Shown here: positions 27,652 through 36,025 of the stretch, in pieces
Position numbering within the stretch: the first letter of the stretch is position 1
How the letters are laid out: each line of letters begins with the position of its first letter
Source: a virus
Strand: one strand, 5' to 3'
Length of the DNA stretch: 64,000 nucleotides
Virus record (IMG/VR): IMGVR_UViG_3300021964_000023
Coordinates: 1-64,000 of that record
The notes under the pieces: generated by a model
What the model saw: only the letters and a program-made list of their open reading frames with translations
What the model was told of the DNA's origin: nothing
Databases searched by the model: none
Program-made: the position numbers and the translations under genes

Positions 27652-28272
27652 ATGGCACGAGACATCAGAACTATCAGCGCCTTTAAATCCAAATTAGCAG
27701 GTGGCGCTGCTAGACCCAACCTATTTGAGGTTGAGATTCCAAGCTTCCCCGCCTTCGTGGCGGGAAGTTGGGATAATGAAACTAGAGAGAAGTTTAGCTT
27801 CATGGCAAAAGCAGCAGCATTACCTGCTTCTAATGTTGCTCAAATCGAAATCCCATTTAGAGGAAGAGTTCTGAAGGTTGCGGGAGACCGCACTTTCGAT
27901 GTGTGGACTGTAACAATCATCAATGATGAGGACTTCAGAATCCGTACAGCAATGGAACTTTGGATGAACATGCTGAGCAAGTTAGATAACGCAACTGGCG
28001 CTACTAACCCTAGCTCTTACATGGTTGATGCATTTGTTCATCAACTTGGTAGAGGTATTAGCAAAGAATCCACTGGTCATGGTGGGGAGGCAACTCAATA
28101 TGAGGCTCCTCTGAGATCCTACAAGTTCTATGATATCTTCCCAACTAATGTTGGTCAAATTGATCTGTCCTATGAATCGACTGATACTCCAGAAGAGTTT
28201 ACGGTTGATTTCCAAGTACAATACTGGACAGCGGGCGAGACTGGAGATCAAACGTCAACAGTAATCTCCTGA
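27652..28272 (+). CDS. gp19: tail tube protein gp19
   Basis: 206 aa (T4 163 aa). It polymerises into the inner tail tube. Visible family features: N-terminal SAFKSKLAGGAARPNLFEVE, the central IEIPFRGRVLKVAGDRTFDV with TVTIINDEDFRIRTAMELWM, and the C-terminal DIFPTNVGQIDLSYES...FTVDFQVQYW. A near-perfect Shine-Dalgarno (CGGAGG) lies ten bases before the ATG. Neighbours gp18 and gp20 are in T4 order. Confidence 0.95.
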   Translation: MARDIRTISAFKSKLAGGAARPNLFEVEIPSFPAFVAGSWDNETREKFSFMAKAAALPASNVAQIEIPFRGRVLKVAGDRTFDVWTVTIINDEDFRIRTAMELWMNMLSKLDNATGATNPSSYMVDAFVHQLGRGISKESTGHGGEATQYEAPLRSYKFYDIFPTNVGQIDLSYESTDTPEEFTVDFQVQYWTAGETGDQTSTVIS

Positions 28273-28297
28273 TATAAGTTAGTGCTATTTGTTGTAT

Positions 28298-28305
28298 AAT
28301 AAATA
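28298..28305 (+). promoter_or_regulatory. late promoter motif AATAAATA before gp20
   Basis: Sits within TATAATAAATAG in the 61-base gap between gp19 and gp20 and ends 28 bases before the portal ATG. The overlapping TATAAT could also act as a host -10 element. Confidence 0.55.
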
Positions 28306-28333
28306 GTACTAACAGTTTTACGCCCAAGTTATA

Positions 28334-29995
28334 ATGGCGAAGTTATTTGGTTTTTCCATCGAAGATGGTGATAATAAGCCGAAAGGTGCAGTCTCCCCCG
28401 TTCCTCAAAATAATGAGGACGGGGTAGATCATTATCTGACGAGTGGATTTTTTGGTTCTTATGTTGACATTGAGGGCGTCTATAGATCTGAATATGATTT
28501 AATTAAACGTTATAGAGAGATGGCACTGCATCCAGAGGTGGATGGTGCAATTGAAGATATTGTTAACGAAGCAATTGTAAGCGATACTAATGATAGTCCT
28601 GTTCAGATTGAATTATCTAATTTGAACGCAAGCGATGGTCTTAAGAAAAAAATCAGAGAAGAATTCAAATATCTCCTTGAATTGCTTGACTTTGATAAAA
28701 AAGCACATGAGATCTACAGAAACTGGTATGTAGATGGTAGACTTTATTATCATAAAGTAATTGACCTCAAAAATCCTAGTGATGGTATCCAGGAACTAAG
28801 ATATATTGACGCATTAAAAATGCGTTTTATTCGTCAAGCAGGTAAACAAAAGAAAGAAGATATTAGATATCAACCAAACGCTGAGAAAGATCCTAAAGAT
28901 GCAGGATTCCCAGACATTCAAGAATACTTTATTTACAACCAATCTACTAGTCAGATTGGTTCTATTGCAAATAGAGGATCTAATCAAGCATCTCAGGGGA
29001 TCAAGTTTGCAAAAGATTCTATCACATACTGCACTTCTGGTCTTGTAGATCGTAATAAAAATCTTACTCTGTCATATCTCCATAAGGCAATTAAAGGTCT
29101 TAATCAACTTCGTATGATTGAAGATTCTTTAGTTATCTATCGTCTGAGTAGAGCACCCGAGCGTCGTATCTTCTATATTGATGTTGGCAATCTACCTAAG
29201 ATGAAGGCAGAACAATACCTTCGTGATGTGATGATGAGATATCGTAACAAACTTGTATACGATGCTCAAACTGGGGAGATTCGAGATGACAAAAAGTATA
29301 TGTCTATGTTGGAAGACTTCTGGCTTCCTAGACGTGAAGGTGGTCGTGGGACCGAAATCTCAACTCTTCCTGGAGGTCAAAACCTTGGAGAATTGTCTGA
29401 TATCAAGTACTTCCAAGAAAAACTCTATCGTTCATTGAATGTCCCAACATCCAGAATTGGGGGTCAAGAAGGATTCAACCTTGGTCGTTCGTCAGAAATT
29501 CTTAGAGATGAATTGAAGTTCACTAAGTTTGTTGGGCGACTGAGAAAGAGATTCTCTGCCATGTTTAATGATCTCCTCAAAACTCAGTTGATTCTCAAAA
29601 ATATTGTATCTCCAGAAGATTGGAATACAATGTCTGAGCACATTCAATATGATTTCCTTTATGATAATCACTTCTCTGAACTCAAAGATGCAGAGTTGAT
29701 GACCGAGAGACTTAATATCGCTGCAACTGCAGAACCTTATATTGGTAAGTATTACTCTCAAGATTATGTTCGTCGTAAGATTCTTCGTCAGACTGATGAG
29801 GAAATTATCGAACAAGATAAATTAATCAAACAAGAAATTGCCGCAGGAATTATTCCTGATCCTAATGCACCAGTCGATCCTGCAACTGGAGAACCAATTC
29901 CTGCTGGTGGTGAGGATTTAGGAGAACCAATTCAAGAACCGAATCTTGATGGGGCAAAAGATGGAGGAAGTACGGAAGCACCTGAAATAGTCTGA
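28334..29995 (+). CDS. gp20: portal vertex protein gp20
   Basis: 553 aa (T4 524 aa). The dodecameric portal sets up head assembly and is the DNA channel. Recognisable blocks: YREMALHPEVDGAIEDIVNE, RNWYVDGRLYYHKVID, ELRYIDALKMRFIRQ, GLNQLRMIEDSLVIYRLSRA, APERRIFYIDVGNLPKMKAE, MLEDFWLPRREGGRGTEIST and LPGGQNLGELSDIKYFQ, with PTSRIGG after it. The C-terminus is acidic, Pro/Gly-rich and probably flexible. It has a late promoter upstream and is followed two bases later by an oxygenase-like gene. Confidence 0.95.
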   Translation: MAKLFGFSIEDGDNKPKGAVSPVPQNNEDGVDHYLTSGFFGSYVDIEGVYRSEYDLIKRYREMALHPEVDGAIEDIVNEAIVSDTNDSPVQIELSNLNASDGLKKKIREEFKYLLELLDFDKKAHEIYRNWYVDGRLYYHKVIDLKNPSDGIQELRYIDALKMRFIRQAGKQKKEDIRYQPNAEKDPKDAGFPDIQEYFIYNQSTSQIGSIANRGSNQASQGIKFAKDSITYCTSGLVDRNKNLTLSYLHKAIKGLNQLRMIEDSLVIYRLSRAPERRIFYIDVGNLPKMKAEQYLRDVMMRYRNKLVYDAQTGEIRDDKKYMSMLEDFWLPRREGGRGTEISTLPGGQNLGELSDIKYFQEKLYRSLNVPTSRIGGQEGFNLGRSSEILRDELKFTKFVGRLRKRFSAMFNDLLKTQLILKNIVSPEDWNTMSEHIQYDFLYDNHFSELKDAELMTERLNIAATAEPYIGKYYSQDYVRRKILRQTDEEIIEQDKLIKQEIAAGIIPDPNAPVDPATGEPIPAGGEDLGEPIQEPNLDGAKDGGSTEAPEIV

Positions 29996-29997
29996 TT

Positions 29998-30660
29998 ATG
30001 AATTTATATCATAGATTTTTGGATATTGGGGAGTATGTCCCCAATATTGATGTGTCAAAATATCGCACGGAAGGAATACGTTGGCCAGAGTTCCATAAGC
30101 AATTAGAGTTTAAAGATCTCGGTAACGATAAGATAAAACCCTGGTTAGAGAGTATGGGATTTACCTCTACATGGATTGAATTTTTCTACACACCTCCACA
30201 TGATGATGGTGTAATTCACTCTGATAATGTTTATTATGCTGACTGGGCAAAGTTAATCTTTCAATTCGGTGGTGAAGGTAGCACCATGAGATGGTGGAAA
30301 TCTGATATGGTGATGAGAGTTAGTACCAGTGCAGAACAAGTTTGCTCAACTCAAATTCCAGAGAGGAGTGAATATAATGTAGGTGATAGAACTAATGATC
30401 ACTATCATGGACAAGTTCTTGTAACAAGAGAACAGTATTCGACTTTAGAATATGAAGCAGATGTATCTACTCCAAGTTTAGTGAATGTAGGTCCTCTTCA
30501 TAGCTCACATAATCCAACAGATAATAAAAGATTTACTGTTACTATTGCTCTTATGGACAAAAACACTCCATATGAGAGAAGAATTTTGTGGGATGAAGCA
30601 ATTGAAGCATTCAAACCTTACACAGTTGATTCTTTAGCAAACCTTTACGCCTCAAAATAA
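29998..30660 (+). CDS. 2OG-Fe(II) oxygenase-like / cupin-fold protein
   Basis: 220 aa. A likely double-stranded beta-helix: HSDN (His 74, Asp 76) followed by WAKLIFQFGGEGSTMRWW, and later VGPLHSSHNP (His 168/171) and KRFTVTIAL (Arg 178), which together match the H-x-D...H...R metal and 2-oxoglutarate pattern. Substrate unknown. It lies outside the usual T4 core, appended to gp20, and its last 50 bases overlap the tail of the convergent radical SAM gene on the other strand. The oxygenase call rests on the motif pattern only; a non-catalytic cupin is possible. Confidence 0.6.
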   Translation: MNLYHRFLDIGEYVPNIDVSKYRTEGIRWPEFHKQLEFKDLGNDKIKPWLESMGFTSTWIEFFYTPPHDDGVIHSDNVYYADWAKLIFQFGGEGSTMRWWKSDMVMRVSTSAEQVCSTQIPERSEYNVGDRTNDHYHGQVLVTREQYSTLEYEADVSTPSLVNVGPLHSSHNPTDNKRFTVTIALMDKNTPYERRILWDEAIEAFKPYTVDSLANLYASK

Positions 30661-32362
30661 ACACAGTGTGGGGATCATTCCTGTCAAATTCTTTAAACTC
30701 AGTATCTACAGTATACTTTTCAGTTCCACAATTTAACTGATACGGATACTCAGTATCCTCATCAAAAATAAAAGCTTTTTGAAGTTTTAGAATATCTTTA
30801 TCAACCAAATTAAGGTCGGATAAGATATTAAATATACTTTGCTTATTTCTGAACATAAAGGCAAAACTTGCAGCATGAAGAGTGTGTCCGTGCTTTCCTT
30901 GATCCAGAATCTTACCAGTCTTCATATAGTGAGATACTGATCTTTCAATCTCTCTATAATGATTTCCAATAATGCCAATATCATTCCTTATATACTCAAA
31001 TAGGGTATCATAGAAAGTTCTATATCCTACTCCTAGACTATTGAGATGCTTAGCTACAAGTTGAGTGTAACCAGCAATATGAAATTGAATGACTAACCAA
31101 CCATAAAGATATGCTTCAATTAGTTCATCATTAGTCATTGTGTTGGTTTCCGAGATCAACTCGATGACTTCTTTGATGCCATGGTCATCTTTACTGAAGG
31201 ACATATAGTCTTCTGCTTTGATAGTCTTAATACCATGAACCTCTCTTGACAAAGCACTATTCAAATCAGTATCACCAAACATTTGACAGAACCAAACATC
31301 AATAGATTCATGTTGTCCACACTCAAGTATCTGAGCAAATCCATCCTTCCAAGAATCTAAAGTCTCTTCTGGTAATCCAAGTATCAACTCAGTGTATGTT
31401 TTTACACCATACTTTTTACTCTTTTCAATTTGCTCGGAGATTTTATTGATACTCATGTTCTTTCTCTTAATCGATTTAAGAGTTGGTTCATTCATACTTT
31501 GAACACTAAGTGTTACTCCTCTACTAATATCACCGAGGATCTTAGCAATTTCAAATATAACTTCAGTTGAGTTCTTTGAATATTGAACATTAATCGCTTC
31601 TATTTTACCACGATTTGCTGCATCTCGGAAGAGTTTAGCAATCTCAAGATCTCTTTCTTTGAACATTCCAAAGTTTGCATCTGCATTAAATATGAATCCG
31701 ACATTATGCCTTGCTGCCCAATCAATATCTTGTTCGATTCTTTCCAATCCAAAGTGCTTAACTTTCTGGTATGTCATTCCACCCCAGTCACAATAAGTGC
31801 ATCTATGGGGACAACCCCTATTGGTCTCTATTGTCATGGACCAGAGAACATCAGGATTATCTGCAATTATTTTATTAAACACTCCCAATTGATATGGACT
31901 TTGGAAGTCTAAATCTTCTATCCTTTCTTTTTTATAGATTCTCTCATAAGGTTCATTCATGATTATCTTCCTAAGAAGATCTAAAAATGATTGTTCACCT
32001 TCAGACACAATAATACAATCAATGAAGTCATATTTTGCAAGTTTCTCGGTTGCTTGAGGTCCACCAAATTCTATAACGCAATGTGGATACTTCTCTTTTA
32101 TTAACTTAGCAACATGCAGATTGTATTGTTCATTCCAAATGTATGTGCTAAATGCACAAACTACTGGATCTTCCAATCTCGCAACAAGTTCTTCTGGATT
32201 CTCTCTTTTAAAAATAAAATCCTTCAAGTGATAACCACTAGCAACATCACCATACTGAAGACAATATGCCCAAAGACACCCAACACTATACGGTAACCAA
32301 TACGTATCCTCTTTTCTAACTTCTACCGCATATTGCGGTTGAAACATGTATAGATTTCTCAT
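30611..32362 (-). CDS. B12-binding-type radical SAM enzyme, copy 2
   Basis: 583 aa. An N-terminal cobalamin-binding-like domain (residues ~5-140, with CAFSTYIWNEQYNLHVAKL and IEFGGPQ) is followed by a radical SAM core with the CxxxCxxC cluster motif CPHRCTYC (Cys 184/188/191), then DWGG, and strand motifs FIFNADANFGMF, TLSVQSMNEPTLKSIKRK and YTELILGLPEETLDSWKDG. The C-terminal ~200 residues form a helical accessory domain. Such enzymes do methyl transfer or other radical chemistry on unreactive carbons; the substrate is unknown. Its start overlaps the stop of copy 1 by four bases (ATGA), so it is the third gene of a minus-strand operon. Confidence 0.82.
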   Translation of the reverse strand: MRNLYMFQPQYAVEVRKEDTYWLPYSVGCLWAYCLQYGDVASGYHLKDFIFKRENPEELVARLEDPVVCAFSTYIWNEQYNLHVAKLIKEKYPHCVIEFGGPQATEKLAKYDFIDCIIVSEGEQSFLDLLRKIIMNEPYERIYKKERIEDLDFQSPYQLGVFNKIIADNPDVLWSMTIETNRGCPHRCTYCDWGGMTYQKVKHFGLERIEQDIDWAARHNVGFIFNADANFGMFKERDLEIAKLFRDAANRGKIEAINVQYSKNSTEVIFEIAKILGDISRGVTLSVQSMNEPTLKSIKRKNMSINKISEQIEKSKKYGVKTYTELILGLPEETLDSWKDGFAQILECGQHESIDVWFCQMFGDTDLNSALSREVHGIKTIKAEDYMSFSKDDHGIKEVIELISETNTMTNDELIEAYLYGWLVIQFHIAGYTQLVAKHLNSLGVGYRTFYDTLFEYIRNDIGIIGNHYREIERSVSHYMKTGKILDQGKHGHTLHAASFAFMFRNKQSIFNILSDLNLVDKDILKLQKAFIFDEDTEYPYQLNCGTEKYTVDTEFKEFDRNDPHTVFILRRKGLLKNQLCKV

Positions 32363-34164
32363 AATTTTACTAAAGTGTTCTTTGTCAAATCCTTACGTTT
32401 AATCACAAACAAATTATATCTTTCTTCTTCTGTTCTTTCATTTTCTATAGAATATCTGGTATCTTTTTTATCCCATGTGTCCAAATCAAAAGGTAAAGTA
32501 GATACACAAGGATAGTCTACATCAGGATCATACATAAATTTCTTTTGAATAGTAAACACATCATCATCAATATTTAATACTTCGTCTGCAAATTTTTTAA
32601 CAAAGTCTAAAATTCTTTCTTTGTTTTCAAATTTTGATAATGTGTCATTAGGCATACCAACACCAAGTCCATGACCACTTGAATGATTCTTAGGAACCTT
32701 TCCAGTTGCAAAATACTCTCGAATTGCTTTTAGATATTCTCTAAACTCAACACCTAAAAATCCAGAGTCATTTATAGTATAGTCATATAGAAGCTCATAA
32801 AACTTTCTGTAACTCATTCCCAAAACATGCCTACAATATTTTGACAGTATTTGAGTATACCCAACATAATGAAATTTAATTGTTATCCATGAGAACATGT
32901 GAGCATCAAAAAATTCATCTTCTGTCATTGTATCTGTTGCACGAATGAGTTCAATATATTCTTTGGTATCATCAAACTCATCATTACAAAATGAAATGTA
33001 GTCTTCTGCTTTAACAGTTTTTATACCATAAGTCTTTCTACTAAACTCACTTCCAAGTTCTGCGTTCTCAAATACTTGACAAAACCAAGAATCGACAGAA
33101 AAATGTTGTCCATTCTCCATCAATAAATCTATACCATCCTTCCAGGAATCCACAGTTTCTTCAGGCATTCCAAGAATTAAGTCTGTATATAATTTTACAT
33201 TATACTTGTTAGCAAGATCAACATGACCAGCAATATCTTTCACATGAAGATTCTTTCTTTTAATCGCTTTTAGAGTTGGCATGTTCATACTTTGAACACT
33301 CAAAGTAACTCCTCTACGAGAATATTCTCCCATAATTTGTGCTATTTCAAAAGCAGCTTCATTTGAGTTTTTGGAATATTGAAGATCAATATTGTCAAGC
33401 ATTAAACTATTCTCTGCTGCTTTGCGTAGCATTTTTGCTATTTCAATATCGCGTTCTTTAAAAATTCCAAAATTAGCATCTGAGCATAAGACATATGCAA
33501 CTCTATTTGTTCTAATCCACTCAATATCTTCAGCGACTCTCTCTAATCCAAACTTATTGATTTTACTCATTGTTGTTCCTCCCCAATCACAAAATGTGCA
33601 TCTGTGAGGACACCCTCTATTTGTTTCTAAAATTGCAGCCCATATGACATCTGGATTTTTTTCAGACAACCAATCAAAAACACCAGACTGATATGGACTT
33701 TTAAATTCTAGATCATTTAATCTTTGACGTTCATGAACTTTATCAATTTTATTTCCAGCATTAATGTCACGAAGTAATTTTAAAAATGCCTCTTCACCTT
33801 CACCCAGTATAACACAGTCAATGAATGGATTTTCATCCATCATTTTTGTAGTAACTTGCGGACCACCAAATTCAATAATACAATTTGGATATTTCTCTTT
33901 GATTAGTTTGGCAACATGCAGATTATATTGCTCATTCCACAAATAGCAGCTAAATGCACATATTACTGGATTTTCTAATCTATCTAAAAGATGTTCTGGT
34001 TTTTCTCTTTTAAAAACAATATCTTTTAGATCATAAGATTTTTTTATATCATCAAATTCTTTACAATAACTCCATAAGCAAGCAACACTATATGGCATCC
34101 AATAATTTTTAGTGTCTCTTACATTGACACTATATTGTGGCTGAATGAAGTATACGTTTTTCAT
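32359..34164 (-). CDS. B12-binding-type radical SAM enzyme, copy 1
   Basis: 601 aa and clearly a paralog of the next gene: in an ungapped hand alignment 69 of the first 103 residues are identical. Same architecture: cobalamin-domain-like CAFSCYLWNEQYNLHVAKL and IEFGGPQ, radical SAM cluster CPHRCTFC (Cys 185/189/192) with DWGG, YVLCSDANFGIFKERD, VTLSVQSMNMPTLKAIKRK and YTDLILGMPEETVDSWKDG, then a helical C-domain. The canonical B12 DxHxxG motif is not seen, as in many class B radical SAM proteins, so cobalamin use is likely but unproven. ATGA overlaps on both sides indicate a coupled operon with the glycosyltransferase-like gene. Confidence 0.82.
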   Translation of the reverse strand: MKNVYFIQPQYSVNVRDTKNYWMPYSVACLWSYCKEFDDIKKSYDLKDIVFKREKPEHLLDRLENPVICAFSCYLWNEQYNLHVAKLIKEKYPNCIIEFGGPQVTTKMMDENPFIDCVILGEGEEAFLKLLRDINAGNKIDKVHERQRLNDLEFKSPYQSGVFDWLSEKNPDVIWAAILETNRGCPHRCTFCDWGGTTMSKINKFGLERVAEDIEWIRTNRVAYVLCSDANFGIFKERDIEIAKMLRKAAENSLMLDNIDLQYSKNSNEAAFEIAQIMGEYSRRGVTLSVQSMNMPTLKAIKRKNLHVKDIAGHVDLANKYNVKLYTDLILGMPEETVDSWKDGIDLLMENGQHFSVDSWFCQVFENAELGSEFSRKTYGIKTVKAEDYISFCNDEFDDTKEYIELIRATDTMTEDEFFDAHMFSWITIKFHYVGYTQILSKYCRHVLGMSYRKFYELLYDYTINDSGFLGVEFREYLKAIREYFATGKVPKNHSSGHGLGVGMPNDTLSKFENKERILDFVKKFADEVLNIDDDVFTIQKKFMYDPDVDYPCVSTLPFDLDTWDKKDTRYSIENERTEEERYNLFVIKRKDLTKNTLVKL

Positions 34165-35033
34165 ATAAAATTTTGATGTAGAGTTTTATACTTATCCTCA
34201 AAATATTTAGAGTCCCACCTACTGATGTCTCTTTCCATCAATATATCATTATTCTTTCCATATGAAAAAAATTCATCTAGGGTAAACTTATCTCTATCAT
34301 GTGTCCACCATTCATAATATGCTTCATAGCAAAAGATAAACGTCATCATTGGATACCAACTTCCTTTATGGGATGCACCTTCAAGAAGAGGATTGCATGG
34401 AATCAAAGGTAATGAATAAGTTTTTCCACATTGGCATATGAAATAGTCAGGAGTTCCTGCAAGATCTATAAAGTGTCCGTTATCATTTATCCCAGAATCT
34501 CTATTTAAATAGTATGCATTTGCAACAGTGCCTTTAAAATTATACCCAGTACCATCAAAGAATAGTGATATTAATTTCTCAACATAACTTCTTTTCAATA
34601 AAGAAGGACCAGTTGAGTAATTAGGTTCAATTGGATGAAGATAAAATCTAACCTTATCTTCACACTCAAATCCCATTTGAAGGCAATCCCAATCATACGG
34701 GAGTCGATCAATCAAGTCCTTCCAAGTGAAGTGCCATAGATCAACAAAACTAAGGTCATAATCATCTTCCATTAAAATTACATATTCGTCTTTAGATTCA
34801 AAGTACCATTTTTTTAGAGTATCTATCAAATAACAATTGTATGCTAAACATCTAGTTGATGCTTTTTCAGAATGCCCTGGACTTAATTTATACAAAATAT
34901 CATCGTCTCTCATTACAACCATAGAATATCTCATGTTGTAATAATTGAACTGATTTTCCATGTATACATGTCTGTCTACCTTATCTGGTAGCGTAAAGCA
35001 GTATACATGCGGAATCCCATTCAAGGCAACCAT
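34161..35033 (-). CDS. GT25-like glycosyltransferase
   Basis: 290 aa. The N-terminus GIPHVYCFTLPDKVDRHVYM resembles the 'INLDRRxDR' opening of glycosyltransferase family 25; residues 85-97 (YVILMEDDYDLSF) give the acidic EDD metal/nucleotide-sugar motif, followed by YDWDCLQMGFE, also typical. It probably transfers a sugar to a glycan or protein; donor and acceptor are unknown. It is the first gene of the minus-strand operon, 18 bases downstream of a minus-strand late promoter motif. The intact reading frame and coupling to the radical SAM genes suggest one pathway. Confidence 0.68.
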   Translation of the reverse strand: MVALNGIPHVYCFTLPDKVDRHVYMENQFNYYNMRYSMVVMRDDDILYKLSPGHSEKASTRCLAYNCYLIDTLKKWYFESKDEYVILMEDDYDLSFVDLWHFTWKDLIDRLPYDWDCLQMGFECEDKVRFYLHPIEPNYSTGPSLLKRSYVEKLISLFFDGTGYNFKGTVANAYYLNRDSGINDNGHFIDLAGTPDYFICQCGKTYSLPLIPCNPLLEGASHKGSWYPMMTFIFCYEAYYEWWTHDRDKFTLDEFFSYGKNNDILMERDISRWDSKYFEDKYKTLHQNFI

Positions 35034-35051
35034 TATAAAAATTGTTTTTTA

Positions 35052-35059
35052 TATTTATC
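35052..35059 (-). promoter_or_regulatory. minus-strand late promoter motif GATAAATA
   Basis: The plus-strand TATTTATC reads GATAAATA on the minus strand and points toward the glycosyltransferase/radical SAM operon, whose first ATG is 18 bases downstream. It shares its last base with the plus-strand promoter motif. Confidence 0.5.
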
Positions 35060-35066
35060 CTAAATA
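35059..35066 (+). promoter_or_regulatory. late promoter motif CCTAAATA before the capsid cluster
   Basis: TAAATA core 23 bases before the ATG of the small prohead-core candidate. Back to back with a minus-strand motif at 35052-35059, forming TATTTATCCTAAATA. Confidence 0.55.
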
Positions 35067-35089
35067 ACTGAGTAATCCACATTTTAACA

Positions 35090-35251
35090 ATGGACGACAT
35101 TTTAGATATGATTATCGGTGACGAATCTCCATCGAACGTCTCTGATAAGATCAAAGATATGCTCTATGCAAAGACTTCGGAAAAGGTAGAAGCACTGAGA
35201 CCTGAGGTGTCAAACAGTATGTTTGATGATGCTGGTGAGGTTGAAGACTGA
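35090..35251 (+). CDS. small prohead core candidate (gp67 position)
   Basis: 53 aa, MDDILDMIIGDESPSNVSDK onward, with IKDMLYAKTSEKVEALRP and an acidic end (FDDAGEVED). The ATG at 35090 follows a late promoter motif and the gene ends 40 bases before gp21. T4 has the small acidic core protein gp67 (80 aa) and gp68 in this slot; short proteins with a 'DIxDMLYAKxxEK' helix precede the prohead protease in many marine T4-like phages. The prohead core role is inferred from position and acidity, not from clear homology. Confidence 0.68.
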   Translation: MDDILDMIIGDESPSNVSDKIKDMLYAKTSEKVEALRPEVSNSMFDDAGEVED

Positions 35252-35256
35252 ACGCG

Positions 35257-35272
35257 GATAAATAACTAAATA
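35257..35272 (+). promoter_or_regulatory. tandem late promoter motifs before gp21
   Basis: GATAAATA (35257-35264) directly followed by ACTAAATA (35265-35272), 19 bases upstream of the gp21 ATG. Two abutting cores could give two start sites or one stronger promoter. Confidence 0.5.
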
Positions 35273-35291
35273 ATCGATTGCGTGTTCAGAG

Positions 35292-35945
35292 ATGAAGCTG
35301 ATTAGGGAAGAGATTGAGAAGGTTGAAGTTCTCACTGAGACCGTTAATGGTAAGAAGAACATGTTCATTAAGGGTGTGTTCCTCCAAAGTGAGATGGTCA
35401 ACCGTAACGGTAGAATGTACCCCTTTCCAATCATGGAAAGAGAAGTGAAGAGATATTCTAAGGATTATGTTGCTAAGGGCAGAGCACTTGGCGAACTGGG
35501 TCATCCTGATGGTCCAACCGTAAACCTCGATAGAGTATCCCATAAAATTACCGAACTCAAGCAGGACGGTAATAACTTTATCGGTAAAGCACAAATTCTG
35601 CATACCCCTATGGGTAAGATTGCGGAAGCACTTCTCAAAGATGGCGTAACACTCGGCGTGTCTTCTCGTGGAATTGGTTCCCTGAGAGATAACGTCAAGT
35701 CGGGTTATAAAGAAGTTGGTGAAGACTTCATGTTGGCAACTGCTGCTGACATTGTTGCTGATCCATCTGCTCCTGATGCTTTTGTTCAAGGCATCATGGA
35801 GGGTAAAGAATGGGTTTGGGATGGAGGTATCCTCCGCGAAAAACTCGCTCAACAAACACAAATGAGAATTGAAGCAGCATCTAGACAAAGGGTATTAGAA
35901 GAGAAGAAATTGGACTTGTTCAATGACTTCCTGAATAATCTTTAA
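35292..35945 (+). CDS. gp21: prohead protease gp21
   Basis: 217 aa (T4 212 aa). This serine protease cleaves scaffold, capsid and internal proteins after (L/I)-x-E during head maturation. Conserved core: GVFLQSEMVNRNGRMYP, the catalytic-His region LGELGHPDGP (His 71) and the Ser region LGVSSRGIGSL (Ser 124/125), then ADIVADPSAPDAFVQGIMEG. It lies between the core-protein candidate and scaffold, as in T4, under tandem late promoter motifs. Confidence 0.94.
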   Translation: MKLIREEIEKVEVLTETVNGKKNMFIKGVFLQSEMVNRNGRMYPFPIMEREVKRYSKDYVAKGRALGELGHPDGPTVNLDRVSHKITELKQDGNNFIGKAQILHTPMGKIAEALLKDGVTLGVSSRGIGSLRDNVKSGYKEVGEDFMLATAADIVADPSAPDAFVQGIMEGKEWVWDGGILREKLAQQTQMRIEAASRQRVLEEKKLDLFNDFLNNL

Positions 35946-35977
35946 GACGCTATATATACAGTTCAACTTTTAAAAAT

Positions 35978-35989
35978 AATAAATAAATA
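35978..35989 (+). promoter_or_regulatory. late promoter motif(s) AATAAATAAATA before gp22
   Basis: Two overlapping TAAATA cores in the 80-base gap upstream of the scaffold gene, about 36 bases before its ATG. A GGAGA ribosome site follows. The preceding bases are A/T-rich (TATATATA). Confidence 0.5.
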
Positions 35990-36025
35990 TAGATTAAATT
36001 ACAAAGGTTAATCGGAGAGTCTCAA

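Noticed and set aside
35951-35966. TATACAGTTCAAC upstream of gp22 as a third copy of the VWA/cobS leader
   Set aside because: Only a partial match with different spacing and no AATCC; probably chance in an A/T-rich gap.
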